64,000 bases of DNA from Sinorhizobium terangae (GTDB lineage Bacteria; Pseudomonadota; Alphaproteobacteria; Rhizobiales; Rhizobiaceae): the NCBI RefSeq assembly GCF_029714365.1, contig NZ_CP121660.1:558001-622000 (forward strand), read 5' to 3'. Within the stretch, counting starts at the first letter, position 1. Each line of letters begins with the position of its first letter. Both the position numbers and the translations under genes were made by a program. Shown here piece by piece: positions 36,533-46,788 of the stretch. The notes under the pieces are model-generated. The model was not told the origin of the DNA. It ran no database searches and saw nothing but the letters and a program-made list of their open reading frames with translations.

Positions 36533-37129
36533 GGCCAGCGATCTCATCTACCGCGCCGCCAAACAATCCGAAGCCGCCCCCTCCGAATGGGTGCTCTCGG
36601 ACGAGACCGTCGACCGCTACGGCTAGGTGATCGTTGCCGACGGCTGGGATCTCTCCAATTTCGCCGCCGACCGCAATCCGGTGGCGCTGTTCAACCACAA
36701 CGCCAACGCCGTCATCGCACATGGGAAAACGTCCGCGTCGACAGGAAGACCAAGCGCCTGCTCGGGCGGCTGAAGCTTGCCGCGCCCGGCACCTCCCGAA
36801 TGGTCGACGAAGTGCGGCGGCTGGTCGAGCAGAAGATCCTCAAGGCCGTTTCGGTCGGCTTCCGGGCGTTGAAATCCGAGCCGCTCGACGACAAGGCGGC
36901 TCCCGACTGGGGGCCGTTCCGCTATTTGCAGCAGGAACTCGCCGAGTGCTCGCTCGTCGCCATCCCCGCCAATCCCAACGCACTCCAGATCGCGCGTTCC
37001 TATGGCGCGCTCCCTGCCGAAGCGCAGGCGCAGCTGTTCGGCAAGCTCGCCCGACAAGACCAGCCGCATCCGCGTCCAGGCAATCCCCGGCAAGCTCGCC
37101 AGACGCAATCCCCACCGATGGGGGATCCC
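36533..37129 (+). pseudogene. HK97-type prohead protease, broken
   Basis: Reading from 36533 gives ASDLIYRAAKQSEAAPSEW and SDETVDRYG, then a TAG at about 36626 interrupts before VIVADGWDLSNFAADRNP. A frame change near 36718 leads into TWENVRVDRKTKRLLGRLKL and then SVGFRALKSEP and ECSLVAIPANPNALQIA. The order VDRYGD-W-F-NPV-NH and the final LxEVSLVxxPANP signature are those of phage head maturation proteases. The gene is broken twice and leads directly into a capsid start. Confidence 0.85.
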
Positions 37130-37199
37130 ATGTCGAAGCTCTCCACACGAATCGAGGAAACACAGAAGCGCATCAATGCGATGCGCGATCAGCTCGGCT
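37130..37199 (+). pseudogene. major capsid gene, first codons only
   Basis: ATG 37130 opens MSKLSTRIEETQKRINAMRD, the helical scaffold-like start common in HK97-type capsid genes placed right after the protease. Sequence changes to an IS66 transposase at about 37195-37205, so the rest is lost. Confidence 0.6.
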
Positions 37200-38338
37200 T
37201 GCCGATCAGGTGGCGTTGACGCTTGCCGAGCTGCGCGCTGAGCACAAGACGATCATCCTCGACGTTTCCGAGCGCGTCGCGGCTCTGATGCCCGCACAAC
37301 CCTTGCCGGGAGCCACGGCCTCGACGCTGGCCGTCGCGCTCGTTCACAAATATGTCGATGGCACGCCGCTCTACCGTCTGGCGCAGACATTCGAGCGCGC
37401 CGGGGTTCCTGTCAGCCGTGGCGCTCTGGGTCACTGGGTGATCGGCTCGAGCGAAAAACATCTCTCCCGCATCTATGACGCCTTAAAACTGCGGCTCAGA
37501 TCGCAACCTCTCATCCATGGCGACGAGACGACGGTTCAGGTCCTGAAGGAAAAGAATAGAGAGGCCACCGATACATCGTATATGTGGGCCTATCGGAGTG
37601 GCGAGGACAGTGACGAGCCGATCGTGCTGCTCGATTATCAACCGGGCCGCGGCCAGATACACCCGCAGACCTTCCTCGGCGATTACCGCGGCATCTTGAT
37701 GAGCGACGGCTATTCCGCCTGGCGGCACGCTGGAGGGCGCGAACCACCTTGGATGTATGGCCCATTCAAGACGACGTTTTGTCAATGCTCTCAAGACGAG
37801 AAACAAACCCGGCGGACCGCCAGAGCAGGCTCTCCGGTTCTTCGAACAGCTCTATCGGGTTGAAAGGCAGGCGCGGGACAAAAAACCGGAGGACGGCGAG
37901 ACGCGGGCCGACAGCATTCGCCGCTTTCGCCAGCAACACAGCGTTCCCATCCTGACCGCTCTCAAGACATGGCTCGACGAAATCGCCCCAAAGGTCTTGC
38001 CGGACAGCAAGCTCGGCGATGCTGTATCCTACACCCTGAACCAGTGGGATTATCTGACGCGCTACACCGAAGACGGCAGGATGCCGATCGACAACAACAT
38101 CCTGGAGCGCGACATCAGAGTTTTTGCGACCGGCAGAAAGAGTTGGCTGTTCAGCGATACCGCCGATGGAGCCAAGGCCAGCGCCGTCATCTACAGCCTT
38201 ATGCTGACCTGCCGTGCCTGCGGCGTCGAGCCGTTAACGTGGTTGCGCTACGTCCTTACCGAACTGCCTCAACGCGCGGGCGATGCTGATATCGACGATT
38301 TGTTGCCCTTCAACTTCACACGGACTGCTACTGCCTGA
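37200..38338 (+). pseudogene. IS66-family transposase (TnpC) remnant, frameshifted
   Basis: About 380 C-terminal residues of TnpC are present: the zinc-binding/HTH N-terminal part is missing. The catalytic residues are in IHGDETTVQVL, ILMSDGYSAWR and NNILERDIRVF. A frame change near 37725 splits the gene between GYSAWR and LGCMAHSRRRFVNAL. No tnpA or tnpB is present. The left junction cuts a phage capsid gene and the right lies next to an endolysin fragment, so the element arrived in, and then decayed with, the prophage. Confidence 0.85.
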
Positions 38339-38344
38339 CCAGAT

Positions 38345-38482
38345 GCCGTTCCCGACACCAAGACGGTCCGTCGAAATCGCCGGCGTCAACGTGCGGGGAA
38401 AATTGCGCTTACGATCAAGGAGCAGCTCGGCAACACTAAGAACGACTATCTGGCGCATAACACGTCGCTCTGGATCGCCCAC
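38345..38482 (+). pseudogene. GH25 lysozyme (endolysin) fragment, left of IS110
   Basis: One frame reads TIKEQLGNTKNDYLAHNTSL followed by WIAHYT, matching the late strand region of GH25 (Chalaropsis-type) lysozymes, where LWxAHY is conserved. The reading is cut at about 38482 by the IS110 element. The C-terminal part lies on the other side, at 39979-40176. Confidence 0.6.
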
Positions 38483-39782
38483 TACACATGGGGTAATCGC
38501 GGTGCGACTGCCCCCGGCAACTTATTTGCAAGATGATGCTGTCTGGGTTGGTTGCCCCCGATAGGATGGAAATACGGGCTCACGATTGGAACCGGGCCCA
38601 AACATCGAATGGAGGCAACCATGGACCAATATATAGGGCTCGACGTTTCATTGAAAGATACTGCGATCTCGATCCGGGAGGACGGGAAGCGGATCTGGCG
38701 GGGGAAGCGCGCTTCGGATCCAAAGGTGTTGGCGCAGGTGATCCGCAAGCATGCCCCGAACGCAAAACGCGTCATATTCGAGACGGGGCCGCTGTCGACG
38801 TGGTTCTATCACGCACTGACGGCGGAGGGGATCCCCGCTATCTGCATCGAAGCGCGGCACGCGCAAAAGATATTGAACGAGACGCTCAACAAGACAGATG
38901 CCAATGATGCAGATGGCTTGGCCCAGCTGGCCGAAGCCGGCTTCTACAAGGCGGTCCGGGTAAAGTCATTTGACAGTATGTTGACGCGCACGCTGGTCGG
39001 CGCCCGCAATCAGCTCCTGAGCATCTCAACCCAACTTAGCAACCAGATCCGCGGCCTGATGAAGACGTTCGGCCTTATCATCCCTAAAGGAACGGGTCGG
39101 GTGTTTGATGGCAATGTGAGAGAGCTTTTGGCTGGGAATGATGACCTTGCACGGATCATATTGCCCCTGCTTGAGGCGTGGCGCGACATTCGCAAGCGCG
39201 CGGCCGATCTTGATCGCCAGTTGCTCGCAGTGGCACGGCAGAGCCAGGCTTCGAAGCTTCTGACGACGATCCCAGGAATTGGCGCCGTTACGGCGGTGTC
39301 CTACATCGCAGCGATTGAAGATCCAGACAACTTCAAAACGTCGCGCTCGGTTGGTGCCTGGCTCGGGCTAACAACGCGGCGCTACCAGTCAGGTGAGGTC
39401 GACTATAACGGCCATATCTCGCGTAGAGGTGACAACCATCTGCGGGGGCTGTTGTATGAAGCGGCGACAGTGCTTCTCACGAGCGCCAGTGCCAGGACCG
39501 AGAGCAGCCTCAAGAGCTGGGGGCTTCAGCTGCGTGAGCGGTTGGGCTTCAAGCGCGCTGCGGTGGCAGTCGCCCGGAAGCTTGCGGTCATCATGCACAG
39601 CATGCTCAGGACAGGAGAAGTCTTCAACGCATCGGCTGGCGCCATCGCATAAGCAACCGCCAGCTTCTGCCCTCAGCGCGTCAAACCTGATTTGAGGCAC
39701 TGAGCGTCCCTGCTGCGGACGTCGGTTGGATCATTCCGCTACGAGTGGCTGCAGCTCGTTGAGACTGCGCGCTACACATGGG
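38482..39782 (+). mobile_element. IS110-family insertion sequence, approximate limits
   Basis: CTACACATGGG occurs at 38482-38492 and again at 39772-39782, flanking the transposase gene. IS110 elements leave only a short core repeat at their ends, so this 11-bp pair is a plausible boundary for a 1.3-kb element. It separates two parts of a GH25 endolysin. Confidence 0.5.
38621..39652 (+). CDS. IS110-family transposase (intact)
   Basis: This 343-residue protein has YIGLDVSLKD, FETGPLSTW and NKTDANDADGLAQLAEAG of the DEDD domain. The Transposase_20 part shows LTTIPGIGAVTAVSYIAAIE, WLGLTTRRYQSGE and GHISRRGDNHLRGLLYEAA. The start at 38621 is set by GGAGG 6 nt upstream. It is a different subtype from the copy at 309 and closer to that at 61044, as both carry YQSGExDxxGxIS. 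Confidence 0.92.
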   Translation: MDQYIGLDVSLKDTAISIREDGKRIWRGKRASDPKVLAQVIRKHAPNAKRVIFETGPLSTWFYHALTAEGIPAICIEARHAQKILNETLNKTDANDADGLAQLAEAGFYKAVRVKSFDSMLTRTLVGARNQLLSISTQLSNQIRGLMKTFGLIIPKGTGRVFDGNVRELLAGNDDLARIILPLLEAWRDIRKRAADLDRQLLAVARQSQASKLLTTIPGIGAVTAVSYIAAIEDPDNFKTSRSVGAWLGLTTRRYQSGEVDYNGHISRRGDNHLRGLLYEAATVLLTSASARTESSLKSWGLQLRERLGFKRAAVAVARKLAVIMHSMLRTGEVFNASAGAIA

Positions 39783-39978
39783 AAGGTCCTGCCTGCGAAG
39801 CCCATTGTGCGGCGACATTTGTCGACCGCGAAGACAACCCTGCTCCCCAGCACCGGATAGCTCCGAAGGACATGCCGCTGAGCGCCGATCCACCGATCAA
39901 TTTAATCTGCGTTGCCTACCCGCAACCCGGCGAGGTCGCCGAATGCCTAAAGCACCTTGACGACCGGGATGCGATTAG

Positions 39979-40176
39979 ACAACCACCGCTTCCTCGCCGT
40001 CGTGGCCGAAGGCGACATGGCCCGCATGGTCGCTGTGGCAATACACCGACGAGTTCGCGGTCGCAGGCATCTCCGCCCTGGTCGACGGCAACCGATGGAA
40101 CGGCACGAAGGAGAACCTGAAGCGGTGGATGGTCACGGAAAACATCGGAGCCGGGCACGGCAGACAATCAAGCTGA
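39979..40176 (+). pseudogene. GH25 lysozyme C-terminal fragment, right of IS110
   Basis: The frame reads WPAWSLWQYTDEFAVAGISA and then VDGNRWNGTKENLKRWMV, the conserved end of GH25 lysozymes (W-x-LWQYT ... VDxNxFNG). A TAG at 39976 closes it upstream, so this is a remnant. The last codons lie inside a repeat also found at 42497. Confidence 0.75.
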
Positions 40177-40210
40177 AGGCATCAGTTACCAGAGGGGGTT
40201 CACCTTCCAA
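40131..40210. repeat. direct repeat C, copy 1
   Basis: About 80 bp, beginning GGTCACGGAAAACATCGGAG, recur in the same orientation at 42497-42575 with few differences. The pair encloses the LysR and isochorismatase genes. Confidence 0.75.
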
Positions 40211-40248
40211 GCCGTCGCCTCGATCTTGCGAAAGGGCGCTCGACCAAC

Positions 40249-41154
40249 TCATGGCATTGCCAGCGACGCATATCCAATGGCCAGATAGTCAAGAAGCGCT
40301 CTGACGGACGGCAGCAGCCCCCTTCTTGAAGGGAAGACGGCATGAATGATCCCGGCCCTTGGCGCCCACTGCGGTAGAACCTCGACGAGTGTTCCATCGA
40401 TTAGGTCCTGCCGGATGACCATGGCAGGGAACTGGGCAACGCCTACGCCTTTCAGCGCGGCAAGCCGCAGTGCGATCATGTCCTCCGTTATGAGTCGCGG
40501 CCGGTGACGAACGATCGCTGTTGCGCCATCCGGGCCGTCAAGCAACCATCCGTGCTCCGGCTTCGCCGGCTCCCAAGCAAGGCTCGGCAGGTTGGCGAGA
40601 TCGGCGGGGATCTGCGGCCGCCCCATCTCGTCGAGCAGGGCGGGACTGGCGACCAGACGCTGCCTGCTTTCGGCGAGTCGCTTAACGACGAGGTCGCTGT
40701 CATCGAGCGGAGGGAAGCGCACACGGATGGCGATGTCGATCCCCTCGCGCAATACATCGACGCGCCGGTTGGTGGCCTCGAGAACCACCTCGACCTGAGG
40801 ATGCTGCGCCATGAAGCCGGCGACCATCTCGGCCACCTGGAAATACAGCACCGAGGAGGGGCAACTCACATGCACGGCGCCGCGCGGTTCAGCACGCATC
40901 CGGTCGATCACCTCCTGTGCCGCTTCCGCCTCCACGAGCATGGCGACGCAATGGCGGTGATATTCGCGGCCGATTTCGGTGACCGTGAAATGCCGTGTCG
41001 AGCGCTGCACCAGGCGAACGCCCAGGCGCTCCTCGAGCAGGCCAATGCGCCGGCTCACGCGGGAGCGCGGTAGGTTGAGCTTGCGGGCGGCCGCGGCGAA
41101 GCCGCTCTGATCTACCACTTCGACGAACAGTCTTAGATCGTTGAGGTCCTGCAT
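40249..41154 (-). CDS. LysR-family transcriptional regulator
   Basis: This 301-residue regulator has the N-terminal winged HTH (FAAAARKLNLPRSRVSRRIG, about 19-38) and a periplasmic-binding-protein-like effector domain (GAVHVSCPSSVLYFQV onward). It is divergent from the isochorismatase-family gene, with a LysR-type T-N-A palindrome between, so it probably controls that gene and itself. The effector is unknown. Confidence 0.92.
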   Translation of the reverse strand: MQDLNDLRLFVEVVDQSGFAAAARKLNLPRSRVSRRIGLLEERLGVRLVQRSTRHFTVTEIGREYHRHCVAMLVEAEAAQEVIDRMRAEPRGAVHVSCPSSVLYFQVAEMVAGFMAQHPQVEVVLEATNRRVDVLREGIDIAIRVRFPPLDDSDLVVKRLAESRQRLVASPALLDEMGRPQIPADLANLPSLAWEPAKPEHGWLLDGPDGATAIVRHRPRLITEDMIALRLAALKGVGVAQFPAMVIRQDLIDGTLVEVLPQWAPRAGIIHAVFPSRRGLLPSVRALLDYLAIGYASLAMP

Positions 41155-41162
41155 TTGTGTAT

Positions 41163-41180
41163 TGTCCTGTTTTTAGGACA
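41163..41180. promoter_or_regulatory. LysR-type operator
   Basis: TGTCCT (41163-41168) and AGGACA (41175-41180) form a perfect inverted repeat with a 6-bp spacer. It starts 8 bases upstream of the LysR start codon, in the divergent intergenic region. Confidence 0.6.
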
Positions 41181-41286
41181 CCATAGCGCAATAATGCCGT
41201 CTACTGGCGATTTTGGTGCGGAAGTATGTTTCTGGAACACAACCCTTCCGGCCCGCATCCGGAAATAATTTGAAAAGGAGACACGC

Positions 41287-41976
41287 ATGGCCACGCCCAA
41301 TACGATCGCCAATTTCGACGGCGCCCGCCCGAACATCGACCCGAACGACGCCGTAATGCTGCTGATCGATCATCAGAGCGGCCTCTTCCAGACGGTTAAT
41401 GACATGCCGATGCCGAAAGTTCGCGCGCATGCGGCAGCCCTTGCCAAGATGGCGACCCTCACGAAGATGCCCGTGATCACGACGGCATCGGTGCCCCAGG
41501 GCCCGAACGGTCCGCTGATCCCTGAGATCCAAGAGAACGCGCCGCATGCGAAATACGTGGCGCGCCGCGGCGAAATCAATGCGTGGGACAATCCGGACTT
41601 CGTCGCCGCCGTCAGGGAAACGGGTCGCAAGACCTTGATCATTGCCGGAACGATCACCAGCGTCTGCATGGCTTTCCCGGCGATCAGCGCGGTGCAGGAG
41701 GGATACAAGGTCTTCGCCGTTGTCGACGCATCCGGCACTTACTCGAAGATGGCACAGGAGATCACGCTTGCCCGTATCGTGCAGGCCGGTGTCGTGCCGA
41801 TGGACACGGCGGCGGTCGCCTCCGAACTTCAGAAGACCTGGCATCGCGAAGATGCCCAGCAGTGGGCAGAGATCTATACGAAGATCTTCCCGGAGTATCA
41901 GCTCTTGATCGAAAGCTATCTCAAGGCTCAGCAGGTCGAGAAGGATCACGAACGGCTCGACAGCGCTCGTGGTTAG
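41287..41976 (+). CDS. isochorismatase-family hydrolase (YcaC-like)
   Basis: This 229-residue hydrolase has [15 protein letters not shown] with the first catalytic aspartate and [13 protein letters not shown] with the nucleophile cysteine. Length and motifs match YcaC-type members. Such enzymes are often annotated as hydrolases of unknown substrate. AAAAGGAG precedes the ATG by about 6 bases. It is divergent from a LysR regulator and followed by a hairpin. Confidence 0.88.
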   Translation: MATPNTIANFDGARPNIDPNDAVMLLIDHQSGLFQTVNDMPMPKVRAHAAALAKMATLTKMPVITTASVPQGPNGPLIPEIQENAPHAKYVARRGEINAWDNPDFVAAVRETGRKTLIIAGTITSVCMAFPAISAVQEGYKVFAVVDASGTYSKMAQEITLARIVQAGVVPMDTAAVASELQKTWHREDAQQWAEIYTKIFPEYQLLIESYLKAQQVEKDHERLDSARG

Positions 41977-42000
41977 CGATGAGCTGACACTTTGAAATGA

Positions 42001-42045
42001 CGCAATTCCGGACGGAAAGCCGCTACACATGTTCCTGGAATTGCG
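42001..42045 (+). terminator. possible terminator hairpin after the hydrolase
   Basis: CGCAATTCC (42001-42009) and GGAATTGCG (42037-42045) form a perfect 9-bp stem with a 27-nt loop, 25 bases after the hydrolase stop. The long loop and lack of a T-run make termination uncertain. Confidence 0.4.
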
Positions 42046-42120
42046 AAGACAGCCGTTGCCGCGTTCGGTGCAAAATCCCGGCCCTCCGAAAGGACCGGGA
42101 GTTTGCGTGATGACACCCCC

Positions 42121-42270
42121 TTACCGATCGGAAGGCGCAACGAACCAGAGATAGTAGGGATTGTCCGGTTCAACACGCAGCAGCAGCTCCATGTCGCGGG
42201 CCCATTCGGCGCCATCGCCTGTATAGGCATTGAGCGAAGCCTGAGAAAAGAAGCAGCCGACTGTGGGCGT
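42121..42270 (-). pseudogene. C-terminal gene fragment, unknown
   Basis: The minus strand reads GCFFSQASLNAYTGDGAEWA then RDMELLLRVEPDNPYYLWFV and ends at 42121. It looks clearly protein-coding, but the upstream part changes frame and has stops. I do not recognise the family. Confidence 0.4.
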
Positions 42271-42496
42271 CGTCGACCGACTTCGCGAAGGCCGGATCGG
42301 CGGCCGATGATCGGCATCGGGCTTGCGAGCTCGATCAGAGCCGGCAGCGTGCGCTGTAGCTCGTCCGGCGGTAAAGCACGTCATTCGCGAGATCGGCATC
42401 GAGGCCCATGCCTATGGCTCGGCCTCGCCCGACAGCCTAGTCGACATGGTCAACGCCGCAAAGAACCCGGCGTCAAAACACGCGCATGCTGCGGCC

Positions 42497-42575
42497 GGTC
42501 ACGGAAAACATCGGAGCCGGGCACGGCAGACAATCAAGCTGAGGGCATCGGTCATCAGAGGGGTTCACCCTCCAA
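42497..42575. repeat. direct repeat C, copy 2
   Basis: It matches 40131-40210 in the same orientation, with GGTCACGGAAAACATCGGAG at its start and TTCACCCTCCAA at its end. It has about 90 percent identity by eye. Confidence 0.75.
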
Positions 42576-42767
42576 AACACGGTCCGAATCCTCTCTGCCT
42601 CGCTCGGCGGTGGTGCTGGGCCTTCTCTGTCACAATTGGGTGGAAGTTCGACTGCCTCTCGGCTCAGGTCTGGTTTGTCGCCAACAAGCGGTCGTCGCAA
42701 ACTTCGTCAATCGGTGCGTCACTCCTATCTTGCGACATCGCAAATGTCGGATTCGCAGACACCGTGT

Positions 42768-45700
42768 TCAGGTGCTCAATTTATTACCTCCGCAGCTCTC
42801 AAGGACAGCTTGAGCATGATGATGATCGAGCGTCCCTTGGCCGTTCGAGAAACAGTTGAGGAGCGGCGCGAGCAGCTCGCAAGCCTCTGCTCTACGACCT
42901 TGTGCTCGCCAATGCCGGGCCAAACTCACCGCCGAGCGCAGTTCCCACATCTTGGCATCTTGCATGCGAGCGACGTGAAGGGCACGGCGGAAGCACGCCT
43001 CGATTGCGGCTGGATCGCGCTCCGAGTGCGATGATATGAGCTCGCCCTTCAGCCGATGTAACTCCGCCTCACACCAGCGATTGTGGGTGCGCGAGACAAT
43101 GGTAAGCGCCTCGTCAATCAAGGTGTGGCCATCAACAACACGATCGGCCTTGCCATACGCTTCGGCGAGCAAGCCCATCGCCCAAGGCTCGGTCATTCCT
43201 GACCCGATCGCCCGCATGCCAGCCAGCCCTTCTCGCAACCGCTCGATGCCTGCCGTGACCTGATCCCGTTCGACCAGCCCCCACCCCTGCAGGAAAACCC
43301 CTTGGGTGTGCCAGAATGGAAATTCGTGTTCGGCCGCGAACGCTGACGCCAACTCCGCCGCCCCTTGCGCCTTCGCGACGTCCCGTCGATGTACGTGGAG
43401 AATTGCCGCCCATGTCAATACGTAGGCGCGGCTGAACGAATGTCCGAGCTTCGCAGTCATGGCGAGCGCCTCGTCCATCAGTTCCAGCGCCCGGCCTTCG
43501 TAGCCGAGATACCACAGCGCCATGCCGCCGCGGCACAGGCAGATCGGCCCGCCATCCTGTCCATAAAGCGCCAAATGTGCCCGGTGCTGGGCGATGTCGT
43601 ACTGCTTGATCCCGTGTTCGAAGTGCTGCCATGCCGAGGCGAATTCGCCAAGCCAGGAGCAGGTAATGCCCAACGCGTAGGATGCTTCCACCACGAGCAC
43701 GGGATCGGAGATTTGCTGCGCCAACTTCAGGAGCCGTTCGCCCAGGCCCCGAGCCGCGGAAAGCTCAGACCGCACTGCATGGTGGATGGTGAGGCCAAGA
43801 AGCACCGGGAACAGCCTGGGCGTTTCCTGGACCCCCTCAGCCAGGCGGAGGGCACGATTGTAGGCGAGCTCGACCTCCGGGTGGCCGTAGCCCTTCGCGG
43901 CGGTAAGCACTTGTCCCAGGGTAGTCAGCAAGGTCAGCTCAAGCTCGGTGCGCTCCGGATTCTCGGGCATCTGAGCGAGCAAATCGAGGCCCTTGGCCAA
44001 ATGGCCGGCAGCCTCGGCATTCGCCGCCCGCTCATTGGCGTGCCCGCCGGCACGGTGCCAGAACGCGACCGCTTGCGGCAACTGTCCGGCCTCCGTCAGA
44101 TGATGCGCCAAGAGCTCCGGCTGTGCGATCGCCACATGTGGGGCCCGCTCTTTCAAGACCTGGGCAATACGGCGATGGAGCTCCCGGCGACAGCTCTTGA
44201 GGAGGGACTGATAGGCCGTATCGCGGACGAGGGCGTGCTTGAAGGTGTAGATCGCTTTAGGGGGCCTTCCGCGCCGAAAAACGAGCTCAGTACCAACCAG
44301 TTGATCGAGCCCCCGCTGCAGCTCTCGTTCGTCGAGCACTGCTAACGCCGCAATCAACTCATAGGAGAACTCGCGCCCAATGCAGGCACCGATCTGGGCC
44401 ACAGTCTTAGCCCTGCCGAGGCGGTCGAGACGGGCCATAAGGGAGTCATGCAGCGTTACCGGGATCGCCAGCGGCGGTATATGTGCAGCCAGTCCAAACT
44501 GATCGCCCGCCACGTCCAGGAGACCAGATTCGAGCATGGTTTTGGTCAACTCCTCAAGGTACAACGGTACGCCATCGGTATTGGCCAGGACGTAATCGAG
44601 CACTCCGGCAGGCAGTGGCTTTCCACCGGTCAGCTGGTCGACCAGCGATTGAGCTTGCACCCGATCGAGACGATTCAGGACCACTTTTGTCACGTGCGGG
44701 AAACTGCGCCAAGGCGGCACGAACTCGGGCCTGTAGCTAATGACCAGCAGCACCGAGAGCTGTCGGATGCGGTCCACGAATAAGCCGAACAGCTCAAGGC
44801 TGCTTGCGTCTAGCCAGTGCGCGTCCTCAAGTACCATGAGCACCGGCTGCTTCGCAGCCAATCTGGCAAGCTGGGCGATGAGCACTTCAAAGGTGAGATT
44901 CTTACGCTGCTGGGGCGCAAGATTGAGTATTGGACAGCGGTCGCGGCTTGGGACTCCGAGAAGCTCTGCCAGCAATGGGACCGCTTCACTCACCTCATCC
45001 ACCTGTTTTGCGAGCAGTGCCTGGAGCTTGGCGAGCTTGACGGTCGATGAATCATCGCGTTCAAATCCCGCTTCCTGCTCGAGCTCGGTAATTACCGGAC
45101 GAAGCGCGCTGTTGACGTGGTAGGGTGAGGCGAAGTAGCGGCGTAGCAGATGTTGTTCTCGAAAGAGGCGCTCGCGAAGTGCTAGCGCAAGGCGCGACTT
45201 GCCGATTCCGGCCTCGCCCTCGAGCAGAACAACCTGACCTTTGTTGGCCTTTGCCAGACTCCAGCGATCGACCAGCAGTGCGAGTTCCCGATCGCGGTCA
45301 ACCAACGGCAGCACCGTCGCGTGACCGGCCTCGAAGCGGTCCTCGCTCTGCACTTCACCGAGTACCCGAAAGGCCTCTGTCGCCTCAGCAAACCCCTTGA
45401 TCGGTCGCATCCCAAGGCTCTCGAGCTTGAACTGGCCCCGCAGCAGAACGCGCGTCGCTTCGGCAATGACGATTGTGCCGGGCTCGGCGAGCGCCTGCAG
45501 GCGGGCCGCTAGGTTCGGCGTCTCACCTACTACACTGCGTTCCTCGGCCTCACCGGCCCCAATGATGTCGCCCACCACCACCAGGCCAGTGGCGATTCCG
45601 ATCCGAACAGCCAGCGTTCGCCTGCCGCATCCAGCCGGTTGACCGCCTCGATTACCGCGAGGCCGGCCCTCACGGCCCGCTCGGCATCCTCCTCGTGAGC

Positions 45701-46132
45701 CTGCGGATAGCCGAAGTATACGACGACTCCGTCGCCCATATACTTGGCAACGAAGCCGTCGTACCGGCCGACGATCTCGGTAGCGCAAGTACGGTACGCG
45801 ACAATTGACTGCCGCAGGTCTTCTGGATCGAGGCGGGTGGAGAGTGCTGTCGATCCAACGAGATCGCAGAACATCACCGTAAGCTGTCTCCGTTCCGCCT
45901 CGCTATGGATTGGGGATAGCGGGGGCGGTGTCGCCGCCGCAGGGGGCGACTGCTGAGCTAGGGCCGCGGCCGCCCTGAGAAACCGCTTGCGGTCACCAAG
46001 GGACAGTCCGAGCTCCTTCAGGTCGGCATCGGCGAGATCGCCGATAACATCGACATCGATGCCATTGTTCAAGAAGGTTTCGCGATGCCGCTCAAGCCTA
46101 ATGCTGGCGAGCCAGTCTCCTATGTCGGGCAT
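42768..46132 (-). pseudogene. SAM-adenylate cyclase-AAA-TPR signalling protein, one frameshift
   Basis: Start ATG 46132 gives a SAM domain (WLASIRLERHRETFLNNGID), then a class III cyclase half with VMFCDLVGSTALSTRLD and KYMGDGVVVYFGYP. The frame breaks near 45614. The second frame resumes LAVRIGIATGLVVVGD and ERSVVGETPNLAARL, then an AAA ATPase with LLEGEAGIGKSRLAL, and ends in about 450 residues of TPR-like helices. Restoring one indel gives a protein of about 1120 residues, the usual length for this family. Codon usage and motifs are intact on both sides, so the break may be recent or an assembly error. Confidence 0.85.
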
Positions 46133-46788
46133 GACCTAGCATCCCATTTGCCATAGTCGAATACGGCTTATTCTGATGCGCTCTCCCACGGGTCCGGGCT
46201 ATACAGCTTACTCCTGTTACCTGCTCAGTCCTCGTCACAATGCAATCGCACGAGAAGCACGCGGTCGACCACCACCGCGGTTCAGGCGCGTCCGCCTTCA
46301 CGATTTGCCCCCGTGAAACAAAATCCTTCGGAGCCGGATTGAAAGCATCTGAAATTCCCGCCGACTGATGCCCCAGTCGCCTAATCTGGATGTATTAGCA
46401 CTTTATTGTAAAAACGCGCCCGTTGCAGTTACCTTCGGCACTTTTACGAGAATTTTGTTCCATTGGTCGCTCAACTCCCCCTCGTTGCCCCTACACAGGC
46501 GACACTAAGTGCACGCCCCGCAGCTTAAGGCTGTTTGTCAGGTAGATGTCCGCCATAGATCGACTTGCAATGTTGCGGGCTTTGGCCCAAACGACAGGAA
46601 TGGGCCGGCACCGGAAATCCCCAGCGTTATCTGCGAATGGCAGCAATGGGTCGAACCAAGCCCTCAGAGGTCACAGGAGGATGTAGCGCCGAAGTTTGGC
46701 CACGTCCTCAGTTAAGCTCTGCTCCCCGCCAGTGACCGGACCTTTGCACTGAGTGGCTTTGGACATGGCCATCGGCAACGGTGGCCAT
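46133..46788. other. intergenic, no gene
   Basis: No gene seen. Around 46640-46690 phrases such as GGCAGCAATGGGTCGAACC resemble the upstream part of repeat A near 52990. Confidence 0.45.

Noticed and set aside
42768-46132. Two separate genes in the cyclase-AAA region
   Set aside because: The class III cyclase domain is split exactly across the two frames, so one frameshifted gene explains both.
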